Source: Chelativorans petroleitrophicus
GTDB lineage: Bacteria > Pseudomonadota > Alphaproteobacteria > Rhizobiales > Rhizobiaceae
Direction of reading: 5' to 3'
Length of the DNA stretch: 64,000 bases
NCBI RefSeq assembly: GCF_025398195.1
Contig: NZ_JAODNV010000019.1
Coordinates: forward strand, 1 to 64,000
Position 1 is the stretch's first letter; each line of letters opens with the position of its first letter. The position numbers and the translations under genes are program-made. The notes under the pieces are model-generated. The model saw only the letters and a program-made list of their open reading frames with translations, was not told the origin of the DNA and made no database searches. Of this stretch, positions 36,010 to 44,226 are shown one piece after another.

Positions 36010-38637
36010 GTGTATCGGGTCGTCCTTTCGCTGATCGTCATTCTTCTTGGACTGGTTCTTGCTGCGGGCGGCGTCTGGCTTGCCGTGCTCGGCGGCTCCT
36101 GGTTCCACATCCTATGGGGTATGCTGCTGACCGCGTCCGGTGCTCTGATCATGGCGCGGCGCCCGGCCGGGCTAGCGGTCTATGGCGTAACCATTCTGAT
36201 CACGCTCGCGTGGGCGCTTTGGGAAGTGGGTTTCGACTGGTGGGCGCTCACTCCGCGCGGCGCAGTTCCCATGATCATCGGGCTCCTGCTTCTCTTGCCA
36301 CCGCTCGTTAGGGCTCTGCACCCCCGTGGCGCGGCGAGGGCGCGCTACGACGCCAACAGCGCCGTGCTTGCCGTCTCGCTTGCCATTGCCGCCGCGGTGA
36401 GCATCTATTCCATGTTCCAGACGCCGCACGACATCGCGGGCAGCTTCCCGCAGGAGCGAATGACGGCGGATGTCGCTGAGGATGAGGGCGTGCCGCCCGG
36501 CGAATGGGCAGCCTATGGCCGCACGCACTACGGAAGGCGCTATTCGCCGCTTGACCAGATCACGCCGGAAAATGTCGCTGAACTTCAGGTCGCCTGGACC
36601 TATCATACGGGTGAACTGCGCGACGAGGACGACCCGGGCGAGACCACTTATGAAGTCACGCCGCTCATGGTCAACGATACGGTGTATCTCTGCACGCCGT
36701 TCAGCACAGTGATCGCGCTCGATCCAGTCACCGGCGAGGAGAAATGGCGCTTCGATCCGCAGCTAAGGCAGCCGCCTACGCCGACGACGCAGCATATGAC
36801 CTGCCGCGGCGTCTCCTTCCACGCCGCATCGCCGGAAGATCTGCCCGCGCGGCCACCCGGAGCGGAAGCGCCGCAGGCGGCCTTGAATACAGAAAACGAG
36901 GCGCCGGTGGGCAGGGCGGCCGGCGACACGGTGGCTGCTGACCAGATCGGCGAGGGTGACGCCAAGCCGGAACCGGAGGAAAGAAGCCTTATCGAGGAAA
37001 GTGTCGCACAGGTGACGACCGGCGCTGCACCCGTCCCGCAGAACATTGTTACCGGTGCCGTCCAAGCGGGCGCACGGGTGCCGGCCGTGGAGCGGGAGGA
37101 GCCGCCGCAGAGCGTGGAGCTGAGCGAGGCGTGCATGAACCGGCTATTCGTGCCAACCTCTGACGGGCGGCTCATTTCCATCAGTGCCGAAAGCGGCGCG
37201 ATCTGCCCAGGCTTCGGCGGCCGTGATGGTACGGTCAATCTGTGGGCCAACATGCCAAATGTGACGCCCGGCTCGTTCTATTCAACCTCTCCGCCGGTCA
37301 TCACCGAGGACGATCTGGTCATCATCGGGGGCGCGGTCAACGACAACGCCTCGACCACATCGCCTTCCGGCGTCATCCGCGCCTACGACGCCTACACCGG
37401 CGCGCTGGTGTGGAATTTCGACAGCAAGAATCCGGATGCTACGGAGCCCATTCCGGCGGGTGAGACTTACAGCCCGAACGCACCGAATTTCTGGAGCGTG
37501 GCAAGCTACGATCCGGAGTTGGGTCTGGTATACTTCCCGATGGGCAACGAGTCACCCGATCAGTTCGGCGGTAAGCGTGGCGAGAACACGGAGCGCTTCT
37601 CCGCCTCGATTCTGGCACTGGACGCCTCGACCGGTGAGATGGCCTGGGTGTTCCAGACAGTGCATCACGACATCTGGGACTACGACGTGCCCGCGCAGCC
37701 GAGCCTTGTCGATCTTACCATCAATGGAGAGGCCGTGCCCGCGCTCGTTGCGCCTACGAAGCAGGGCCAGGTTTTCGTGCTGAACCGGGAAACCGGCGAG
37801 CCGGTGCTGCCCGTGAAGGAGCAGCCGGTGCCCCAAGGCGCAATCGAGGGCGACTTCACCGCGCCTACACAGCCTGTGTCGGCTGTCTCGTTCGCCCCGG
37901 AGCCGCTTACGGAAGCGGATATGTGGGGAGCCACGCCGGTCGATCAGCTCTGGTGCCGCATCCGGTTTCACCAGCTCGACTACGAAGGCATATTCACGCC
38001 ACCCTCAATGAATGGAACTATCGTCTATCCCGGCAATTTCGGCACCTTCAACTGGGGCGCCGTTTCCGTGGACCCCAACCGCGACATCATGTTCGGCATG
38101 CCCGTCTATCTGGCTTTCACGGTGAAGCTGATCCCCCGTCCGGACGGGATGACGCGCGTGGTCACGAAGGAGGGCGAACCCATCTTCAACGAGAATTTCG
38201 GTGCGCCCTACGCCGCCGAGATGGGCCCGTTCTACTCGCCGCTCAACCTGCCATGCCAGCAGCCGCCCTGGGGATATGTCGCGGGCGTAAATCTGACGAC
38301 GGGCGAGACCGTCTACAGGCACGTAAACGGCACGGTGCGCGATCTCGCTCCGGTTCCGCTGCCGTTGGAGATGGGCGTGCCCGGCATTGGCGGACCGATC
38401 GTCACGGCCGGTGGAGTAGCATTCCTGTCCGGCACGCTCGATTACTATGTGCGCGGTTACGATCTCGCGTCGGGCGAGGAAATCTGGCGCGCACGGCTGC
38501 CAGCCGGCGGGCAGGCTACGCCTTCAACCTATATGGGCGCCGACGGGAGGCAGTACCTCATCGTGGTGGCAGGCGGCCATGGCTCCACCGGCACGAAGGC
38601 CGGCGATTCGGTCATCGCCTACGCCTTGCCGCGATAG
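36010..38637 (+). CDS. Membrane-bound PQQ-dependent dehydrogenase (glucose/quinate type)
   Basis: An 875-residue quinoprotein. A GTG at 36010 starts four to five membrane segments (first 140 residues) that bind ubiquinone, followed by a periplasmic eight-bladed propeller with PQQ motifs (GEWAAYGRTHYGRRYSPL near 165; NMPNVTPGSFYSTSPPV near 420; HHDIWDYDVPAQPSL near 555). It oxidises an aldose or cyclitol, such as glucose to gluconate or quinate/shikimate; the sequence alone does not choose. A low-complexity, Ala/Glu/Pro-rich insertion of about 85 residues (roughly 275-365) makes it longer than the approximately 800 residues usual. No PQQ synthesis genes are in the window. Confidence 0.9.
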   Translation: MYRVVLSLIVILLGLVLAAGGVWLAVLGGSWFHILWGMLLTASGALIMARRPAGLAVYGVTILITLAWALWEVGFDWWALTPRGAVPMIIGLLLLLPPLVRALHPRGAARARYDANSAVLAVSLAIAAAVSIYSMFQTPHDIAGSFPQERMTADVAEDEGVPPGEWAAYGRTHYGRRYSPLDQITPENVAELQVAWTYHTGELRDEDDPGETTYEVTPLMVNDTVYLCTPFSTVIALDPVTGEEKWRFDPQLRQPPTPTTQHMTCRGVSFHAASPEDLPARPPGAEAPQAALNTENEAPVGRAAGDTVAADQIGEGDAKPEPEERSLIEESVAQVTTGAAPVPQNIVTGAVQAGARVPAVEREEPPQSVELSEACMNRLFVPTSDGRLISISAESGAICPGFGGRDGTVNLWANMPNVTPGSFYSTSPPVITEDDLVIIGGAVNDNASTTSPSGVIRAYDAYTGALVWNFDSKNPDATEPIPAGETYSPNAPNFWSVASYDPELGLVYFPMGNESPDQFGGKRGENTERFSASILALDASTGEMAWVFQTVHHDIWDYDVPAQPSLVDLTINGEAVPALVAPTKQGQVFVLNRETGEPVLPVKEQPVPQGAIEGDFTAPTQPVSAVSFAPEPLTEADMWGATPVDQLWCRIRFHQLDYEGIFTPPSMNGTIVYPGNFGTFNWGAVSVDPNRDIMFGMPVYLAFTVKLIPRPDGMTRVVTKEGEPIFNENFGAPYAAEMGPFYSPLNLPCQQPPWGYVAGVNLTTGETVYRHVNGTVRDLAPVPLPLEMGVPGIGGPIVTAGGVAFLSGTLDYYVRGYDLASGEEIWRARLPAGGQATPSTYMGADGRQYLIVVAGGHGSTGTKAGDSVIAYALPR

Positions 38638-38899
38638 AGCAGTTCAGGAAAGTGGAGACCGGATTGCCGAGCAGGTGGACAGAAAACACACGAAGGTGGT
38701 GACGAGGGTCCAGGAAGCGAACGGCGCGGACCGTGTCACCGATACGGGTGATGTCGGCACGGGGCAGGCTTCGCCTTACGGCACGGAGGCGCCGGCCGAG
38801 GCACTTGCCGGGGCAGGCCGGGAAGCCCGGCAGGCAGCGCGATGTGGAAAAACTGAAATGTGGCTAGCCGGCGCCTCGTTTTCATGCTCCCCATCGCAC

Positions 38900-39436
38900 A
38901 TGAGCAGGGGGCGGAGCTTCATCAAAACAGTTCAGGCCATGGCCTGCCTGATGCTGGCGGCGCTTGTTTGTGCCGCTTGCGCCCCAAGAAGCACCGGCAA
39001 TTATGCCCTAGAAGACGTTCGCAATCTTGCCGCGTTGCGGCAAGAGGCGCTCTCGCTCGTAAACCAGGCGCGCCGTGAACAGGGAGTTGCCGCGCTCCGA
39101 TTTTCCGGCCCGCTGAACGCGGCGGCGCAGGCACATGCCGAGGATATGGCGCGGCGCGGCTATTACGGCCATTATTCGCCCGAAAGGCAGGACGTTGCCT
39201 ATCGCTATCGCGCTCATGGGGGAGGGCGCTGGTCCATCATCGCGGAAAACATAGCACGGTGCAATTCGTGCGCGCCGAACCGCGAACAGCTTCGCCGCTT
39301 TCAGCAGGGATGGATGCGTAGCCCAGGTCACCAACGCAACATCCTTGACCCGCGGGTGGCAGAGTTCGGTTTCGGCATGGCATCGGCCGGCGGCTCGGTT
39401 TTCGCGGTGCAGACTTTCGTGACGCAGCGCGATTAG
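38900..39436 (+). CDS. CAP/SCP-domain protein, possible lipoprotein
   Basis: A 178-residue exported protein. The ATG at 38900 leads a signal sequence with a possible lipid-attached Cys (LVCAACAPRS); an ATG at 38858 is an alternative. The CAP domain (about 45-178) shows HAEDMARRGYYGHYSPERQ with conserved His and Glu residues, ENIARC, and WMRSPGHQRNIL. Bacterial CAP proteins act in the envelope, sometimes as sterol/lipid binders or nucleases; role here unknown. Confidence 0.8.
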   Translation: MSRGRSFIKTVQAMACLMLAALVCAACAPRSTGNYALEDVRNLAALRQEALSLVNQARREQGVAALRFSGPLNAAAQAHAEDMARRGYYGHYSPERQDVAYRYRAHGGGRWSIIAENIARCNSCAPNREQLRRFQQGWMRSPGHQRNILDPRVAEFGFGMASAGGSVFAVQTFVTQRD

Positions 39437-39464
39437 CGCGGCTGCCGGACGTCAGCTACAAAAT

Positions 39465-39500
39465 ATGTTCCCCGCCGGTTTGTCGGCCTGCGGGGAACAT
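39465..39500 (-). terminator. Rho-independent terminator between convergent genes
   Basis: ATGTTCCCCGC (39465-39475) and GCGGGGAACAT (39490-39500) form a perfect 11-bp stem. Read on the minus strand it is followed by ATTTTGT, so it mainly terminates the gene at 39525; it can also stop the CAP gene. Confidence 0.75.
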
Positions 39501-39524
39501 GATGCGATAGCTGGTTAACGGCGA

Positions 39525-39965
39525 TCAGCGATAGAGCGAAGGATCCATGCAGACGGTCTGCCCGCTGGCAGTGACCTGACATCCTTGGGTATTCGACAGG
39601 TTTTGCGGCAGCGCGTCCTGCTCGGTGTCCGGCTGGATGGTCGCGCCGGGATCGGCGATGCCCACGGAAGCGGTGGTCGTCGTATCGATCTCTCCATACA
39701 TCGCCGTTTGTCCGAGCACCTCGCCATTGTCGAAGCCCGGACCAGCGGGCCGCCGCACCGGCGCGGGTGTCGGTATGGCCGCCGTGGAGAGCGGATCAAC
39801 CGCGACAATTGGCTGCTGCGGCTGTGTCATCTGGAGTTCTAGAGGCAGGTCGTCATTCTCAGACTGGACTTGGACGGTGACGCTCGGATCGTAGAAATCC
39901 TGCGCCATTGCCGAACCCGCCATCAGGGCGAAACCGGCAGCGGCGACTAGCATTCGACGAAACAT
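39525..39965 (-). CDS. Exported hypothetical protein
   Basis: A 146-residue protein. The ATG at 39965 follows AGGAGG by six bases and opens a typical signal peptide (MFRRMLVAAAGFALMAGSAMA). The mature part is Pro/Thr/Gln-rich and probably unstructured, with two Cys near the C-terminus. I do not recognise a domain. Confidence 0.7.
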   Translation of the reverse strand: MFRRMLVAAAGFALMAGSAMAQDFYDPSVTVQVQSENDDLPLELQMTQPQQPIVAVDPLSTAAIPTPAPVRRPAGPGFDNGEVLGQTAMYGEIDTTTTASVGIADPGATIQPDTEQDALPQNLSNTQGCQVTASGQTVCMDPSLYR

Positions 39966-40165
39966 TATGACCTCCTTTGAAGTCGATTGTGCCCCACGAC
40001 CCAACAACGCAATGTCCATCGGGTTCCGGCAGGAATTGCGGCTCTCTGCCCGACCACGCGATTGTGAAGCCGTCTTTTATGAAGCCTCTTTTCGGCAGGC
40101 ACGGCCCGTGTGGAACTGGGGAAAGCTCATGCAGTTCGCCAAGGCGGCTTTGCGGAGCGGTCCCA

Positions 40166-40616
40166 ATGAACATTGCGCGATATGCTCTCTACAGCGGCAC
40201 GATGGCGGGCCTTGCGTCGCTTGCCGTGCTGATGCTTGCCGCAAAGGTGGAGGGCAAGGCGCTGCCTCAGCCGATCAACGCCACGAGCCACTGGATTCAC
40301 GGCGAGAACGCCGGCCAGGTCACGCGGTGGAACGCCCGCCACACCGCAACGGGCCTGTCACCCATTTTGCGTCCGCCATGTTCTGGGCGGTTCCCTTCGC
40401 GGCCTGGTATGTCTGGCAGCGCCCGCGTACATTCCTGCACGGTTTCTGTGGTGCAGCGGTCCTTTCCGCCTTCGCCGCCTTCTTTGGCTACAGGGTGATC
40501 TCCCGACCGCTCACGCCGGGCTGGGAGCGCTGCCGAATGTGTCTGTGGCCGCGGCCTTCGCATCCATTGCGCTGGGACTGGCAACCGGCGCAAGGATCGC
40601 GCGGCCGAAATCGTGA
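40166..40616 (+). pseudogene. Small membrane protein broken by two frameshifts
   Basis: The ATG at 40166 begins MNIARYALYSGTMAGLASLA; after RHTATG near 40349 the frame shifts and continues VTHFASAMFWAVPFAAWYVW, then shifts again near 40525 to LPNVSVAAAFASIALGLATG and a TGA at 40614-40616. Joined, this is a protein of about 150 residues with four membrane segments. I do not recognise the family. Uncorrected, each frame is truncated. It lies before the two-gene 40711/41233 set on the same strand. Confidence 0.65.
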
Positions 40617-40710
40617 GCCGGCTGTAACGCTTCTTCCCGGTTTTCCGGCCCGAATCGCGGAACTTTATCGTTCATATACGGGTTCATCCTGCCACCGGCA
40701 GGAACAGGCT

Positions 40711-41223
40711 ATGGCCAAAACACAGCTACAAGGCCCGCCCATCCGTAAAGACGGATTGCAGATCGACGAAAGGCGGCATTTCCAGGAAATTTTCTGGACG
40801 GTCGAGCGTTTCGCCTGGATCATCTTTGCCCTCATTCTCCTGCTCGCCCTGCTTGGGCTGACCGGCTCCGGCGGATATTTCGCAAAGACAACCCAGACCC
40901 TGGACGCGGGAACGGCGGAATATGCGCGGTTCTCACGCTGGGAAGCCTCCGACGAGATGCGGTTCACCTTTAACGCTGGCGCCGGTACGCATCGCCTGAC
41001 CATAGAGCCTGCCTTTTACGAATATTTGCAGGTGGAGGGCGTTCAGCCCGCGCCTGAACGCGCTTTTTTCAATGAGGATGGCCTCGTGATGGAATTTGCC
41101 GCGGAGCAGGGCGCACCGTTGAGCGCTGTTCTCTATTACCGCCCGCTCAGGCCCGGCTATCTGAGCTACCGGGTGGTGCTGGACGGAAGCGCTGCGGACC
41201 TAGCCACGGTCGTCCTGCCATAG
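40711..41223 (+). CDS. Single-span membrane protein paired with YetF
   Basis: A 170-residue protein from the ATG at 40711 (GGAACAGG upstream). Residues 30-60 are one membrane segment (AWIIFALILLLALLGLTGSG) and the remaining domain of about 110 residues is beta-rich and extracytoplasmic or cytoplasmic depending on topology. Unknown family, but it lies ten bases upstream of a DUF421/YetF gene and the two are probably co-translated, so it may be a partner subunit. Confidence 0.7.
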   Translation: MAKTQLQGPPIRKDGLQIDERRHFQEIFWTVERFAWIIFALILLLALLGLTGSGGYFAKTTQTLDAGTAEYARFSRWEASDEMRFTFNAGAGTHRLTIEPAFYEYLQVEGVQPAPERAFFNEDGLVMEFAAEQGAPLSAVLYYRPLRPGYLSYRVVLDGSAADLATVVLP

Positions 41224-41232
41224 GAGGAGCAG

Positions 41233-41673
41233 ATGGATTCGGTCATCCGAGGAGTTGTCGTCTATCTCTTCCTGCTGGTGGTTGTGCGGCTGTCCGGACG
41301 GCGGACGCTGGCGCAGATCACGGCATTCGATTTCGTGTTGCTTCTCATCGTTGCAGAGACCACGCAGCAGGCGCTGCTTGGTGACGACTTTTCGCTTTCC
41401 AACGCCTTCGTGCTGATCCTCACGCTGTTCACCATCGACATCGCGTTCTCGTACATCAAGGGCTGGTCGCCGCGCGCCGCAGCCATGCTCGATGGCACGC
41501 CGACGGTCCTCATCAGCCTTGGCAAGCCTGACGAGGTAGCGATGCGGCGCGCGCGGGTCGATCTCGACGACATCATGGAAGCCGCGCGCCAGCAGCATGG
41601 GTTGGAGCGGCTGGAGCAGATCAAGTTCGCCATTCTCGAGGTCGGCGGCAATGTGAGCATCGTGCCAAAATAG
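41233..41673 (+). CDS. YetF/DUF421-family membrane protein
   Basis: A 146-residue protein with two to three membrane segments in the first 75 residues (VVVYLFLLVVVRLSGRRTLA, FDFVLLLIVAETTQQALLGD), then a small cytoplasmic domain typical of DUF421 (TPTVLISLGKPDEVAMRRAR). GGAGGAG stands before the ATG. Family function unknown; links to spore or envelope homeostasis exist in Bacillus relatives. Confidence 0.85.
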   Translation: MDSVIRGVVVYLFLLVVVRLSGRRTLAQITAFDFVLLLIVAETTQQALLGDDFSLSNAFVLILTLFTIDIAFSYIKGWSPRAAAMLDGTPTVLISLGKPDEVAMRRARVDLDDIMEAARQQHGLERLEQIKFAILEVGGNVSIVPK

Positions 41674-41747
41674 GGGTAGTCGAGGGGCGACAGCCGGATC
41701 AGCGGAGGATTTCAAAGCGCCCGGGCGCTTCTTGCGGACTGGCGTGC

Positions 41748-41988
41748 TTAACCGTGACGGACGCGTCGGAAGCGGCCGGCGGCCTTCCCGAAACCGCTAT
41801 ACCATGGCTTCAAGCACCTGCCTTGGGCTTGCGATCAGCATGCCACGCTTACGGAGCTATCGGCCTCGTTGCGCACCCAGCCGGTCAAGCCCAGCCGTTG
41901 CGCTTCCGCCCGCGTTCAGGCGCGGAAGCTCATGCCCTGAACGCGGCCGGTGATGCGTAGGCGCCCGCGCCTCGTAGTCGTTCTTCAC
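41748..41988 (-). pseudogene. Acylphosphatase pseudogene
   Basis: On the minus strand, reading from a GTG at 41988 preceded by a purine-rich site, the sequence decodes after a small frameshift as LRITGRVQGMSFRA, the acylphosphatase active-site loop with its catalytic Arg. An in-frame TGA sits exactly where the family has Trp (RA-stop-TRAEAQRLGLTGWVRNEAD). The conserved GWVRNEAD with catalytic Asn follows, then a further shift leads to LIASPRQVLEAMV, a second stop and the TAA at 41748-41750. The total length fits the usual 90-95 residues. Two stops plus shifts mean it cannot make the enzyme. Confidence 0.85.
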
Positions 41989-42126
41989 GACAGCCTCTCA
42001 TCCGTTTTATTCCCGAATTTGCCGCAAGGAGGCTTAAAGTCCAGCCATGACGGCAGCGCCGGAGGGCGCTGCCGCCGCGGGCTTATGCGGCACGCCTCAA
42101 GCTGAATGGCCTGACAGTGAGGCGGA
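41989..42126. other. Intergenic stretch
   Basis: Between the acylphosphatase remnant and the end of the epimerase gene; 41674-41747 on the other side of the remnant is also empty. No gene, repeat or site recognised. Confidence 0.5.
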
Positions 42127-42978
42127 TCAGGCCGCCTGCGTCCAGCCCTCGCGGATGTGGCGGTAGCCGTTGCGATAAACGGCTTCGGGGCTCTCGGCGA
42201 AATCCCGCCAGACCTTCGTCGCCGCGGCGAGGTCCTTCAGTGCACGGCCGAAGGATTCGATGGTGAGCCACCCGTCATAGCCGCTCTGCCGGATGGCCGC
42301 GAACGTCTCCCGCCAGGGAATGTTGCCGCGGCCGGGAACGCCCCGGTCATTCTCCGAAATGTGCACGTGGACGATGTTTCGGGCGTTTCTCGTGAATGCG
42401 CCGATCGGATCGACCTCCTCGATATTGGCATGAAACGTATCGTACATCGCCCTGATGTTCGGATGGCCGATCTCGTCAATATGCGCCGACAGATCGTCCA
42501 TGGTGTTGAGGAAGTAGCATTCGAAGCGGTTGAGCGCTTCCAGCCCTATGGTGACGCCTCGGCTCGCGGCGTGGTCGCCGATGGCGCGCTGGGAGCTGAT
42601 CGAGCGCTTGCGCTCTGAGGCGGTCGGCCCGGTGCCCGTGAAGTGGCCGAGCGCGGAGTGGAGCGGCCCGCTGAGCACGCTCGCGCCGACGGCCGCGGCA
42701 CAGTCGATTGCCCAGCGCATATATTCGATCCCCGCCTTGCGCGTGCCGGCATCGGCCGAGATCAGATTCTTTGCCGGATCGCCAATGGCAGTGACGGCCG
42801 TGCGCTCCAGCCCTATGCGATCAAGCAGGGCCCCAAGCCGGTGGTATTTTTCCGGCGTCCCCTCGAAAATTGGAATTTCGACGCCGTTAAAACCGGTAGC
42901 CTTGATGTCGTGCAGCAGTGCTTCGTGCTTGTTGGAGACGTTGGTCGTCCACAAAAACATGCACATGCCGATTTTCAT
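42127..42978 (-). CDS. Sugar epimerase/isomerase TIM barrel (tagatose 3-epimerase-like)
   Basis: A 283-residue AP-endonuclease-2-type TIM barrel. The ATG at 42978 is chosen by its purine-rich ribosome site (GGGAGGAG) and by MKIGMCMFLW. The four metal ligands of the D-tagatose/D-psicose 3-epimerase family can be placed: Glu in LEALNRFE, Asp in MYDTFHANIEE, His in VHVHISEN followed by GVPGRGNIPW, and Glu in TIESFG. It probably interconverts two keto-sugars at C3 or an aldose/ketose pair. It is divergent from the second TIM barrel at 43303, and a GntR-type operator lies at 43030, 52 bases before its start. Confidence 0.85.
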   Translation of the reverse strand: MKIGMCMFLWTTNVSNKHEALLHDIKATGFNGVEIPIFEGTPEKYHRLGALLDRIGLERTAVTAIGDPAKNLISADAGTRKAGIEYMRWAIDCAAAVGASVLSGPLHSALGHFTGTGPTASERKRSISSQRAIGDHAASRGVTIGLEALNRFECYFLNTMDDLSAHIDEIGHPNIRAMYDTFHANIEEVDPIGAFTRNARNIVHVHISENDRGVPGRGNIPWRETFAAIRQSGYDGWLTIESFGRALKDLAAATKVWRDFAESPEAVYRNGYRHIREGWTQAA

Positions 42979-43029
42979 GATGCTACTCCTCCCCCGGCTC
43001 GTCAGATGCTGTCGTTCGAGCTCGGCTAT

Positions 43030-43040
43030 TGGTAATACCA
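43030..43040. promoter_or_regulatory. GntR-type operator, copy 1
   Basis: TGGTAATACCA fits TGGT-N3-ACCA and is part of the 13-bp palindrome TTGGTAATACCAA (43029-43041). It is 52 bases upstream of the start at 42978. The best candidate binder is the FCD-type GntR protein of 45396. Confidence 0.75.
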
Positions 43041-43207
43041 AATAGGCCGAAGGGTCAAGCAAAGCTCATAAAAGTTGCACCGGAAGACAGGGGCTTCACT
43101 ACACAAAATTTATTGAGAAATCAATTAGATGGACAGAAGGGGCGTTATCTGTCCTACAGCGTCTTGCGGGCAGGCGGAAAGTAGGTTAGACGTTTTTTAC
43201 GCATAAG

Positions 43208-43218
43208 TGGTCGAACCA
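43208..43218. promoter_or_regulatory. GntR-type operator, copy 2
   Basis: TGGTCGAACCA fits the same TGGT-N3-ACCA core. It lies 85 bases upstream of the ATG at 43303, so it can control the epimerase-dehydratase-regulator operon. Confidence 0.7.
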
Positions 43219-43302
43219 GTTTGCGTGTATACGGTTCGGCTGAGGAGGAGATGAGCCGTCCTCCCATCCCGGATGGGCGGCGCAGTGCGGAGGTAGATTT
43301 TC

Positions 43303-44190
43303 ATGCATCTTTCAACCCACAACTGGATGCGGGCGGAGCCCCTGGAGACCACCCTCAGGCGCATCAAGAAGTTTGGCTATGAAAGCATCGAGATTTCCGG
43401 CGAGCCCGAACAGTACGACGTGAAGGAAACGCGCGCTCTTCTCAAGGAGCATGGCATCCGTTGCTGGGGTGCTGTCACGCTGACCCTGGGCGAGCGCAAC
43501 CTCGCCGCCAAGGACGAGGGCCAGCGCGCCCGCTCCGTGGACTATGTGAAGAGTGTCATCACCATGGTTTCCGAGCTCGACGGCGAGATCGTCACCCTGG
43601 TTCCGGCGACTGTGGGCAAGGTGGTGCCGGATGGCTCCGAGGAGGAGGAGTGGAAGTGGGTGGTTGATGCCACCAAGGAATGCTTCGCCCATGCGCAGGC
43701 CAAGGGCGTACGCATAGCCATCGAGCCGCTCAACCGTTTCGAGACCTATCTTTTCAACCGTGCGGCCCAGGCGCTGGCGTTGGCTGACGCCGTTCATCCC
43801 GACTGCGGGGTCTGCCTCGATGCCTTCCACCTCAACATCGAGGAGGAGGATATGTATGAGGCGATCCGGCTTGCAGGCAAACGGCTCTATGATTTTCACG
43901 TCGCCGACAACAACCGCTTTGCCTGTGGCCTTGGCATGCTGGACTGGCCGAAGATCATCGGCACGCTGAAGGAGATCGGCTATGACGGCGCGCTGACGAA
44001 CGAGTTTGTGGCTCCCGTCGATCGCACGCCGGCAGCGAAGTACCCGAACATGGTCGAGCGCAACCCTGTCGACATTCCGCCGGAGCAGCTGAAATTCATC
44101 CAGGACCACGGCTCCAGCCTGTTGACGGAGGAATTCTACGCCGACCAGATGCGAATCACGGCGGAGACCCTCCTGCCGCTGATCAAATAG
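43303..44190 (+). CDS. Sugar phosphate isomerase/epimerase-like TIM barrel
   Basis: A 295-residue relative of the gene at 42127. Ligand positions are Glu in AIEPLNRFE, Asp in CLDAFHLNIEEED, His in DFHVADNN and Glu in LTNEFVAP. MHLSTHNWM starts the first strand. It is shorter in the loop that follows the His (no PGRG, but GLGMLDW) so the substrate is probably different from its divergent paralogue. First gene of a + strand operon with an enolase-superfamily dehydratase, GntR regulator and hydroxyacid dehydrogenase. Confidence 0.85.
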   Translation: MHLSTHNWMRAEPLETTLRRIKKFGYESIEISGEPEQYDVKETRALLKEHGIRCWGAVTLTLGERNLAAKDEGQRARSVDYVKSVITMVSELDGEIVTLVPATVGKVVPDGSEEEEWKWVVDATKECFAHAQAKGVRIAIEPLNRFETYLFNRAAQALALADAVHPDCGVCLDAFHLNIEEEDMYEAIRLAGKRLYDFHVADNNRFACGLGMLDWPKIIGTLKEIGYDGALTNEFVAPVDRTPAAKYPNMVERNPVDIPPEQLKFIQDHGSSLLTEEFYADQMRITAETLLPLIK

Positions 44191-44226
44191 ACGCGGAATT
44201 TCAAAGGCGGCAGGAGACCGGCCGAG

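Larger units (their letters stand above)
42979..43302. other. Divergent control region of the sugar cluster
   Basis: 324 bases between the two TIM-barrel genes. It holds two copies of the GntR-type operator core (43030-43040 and 43208-43218), one near each gene, and an AT-rich stretch around 43100-43130 in between that probably contains both promoters. Confidence 0.65.
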
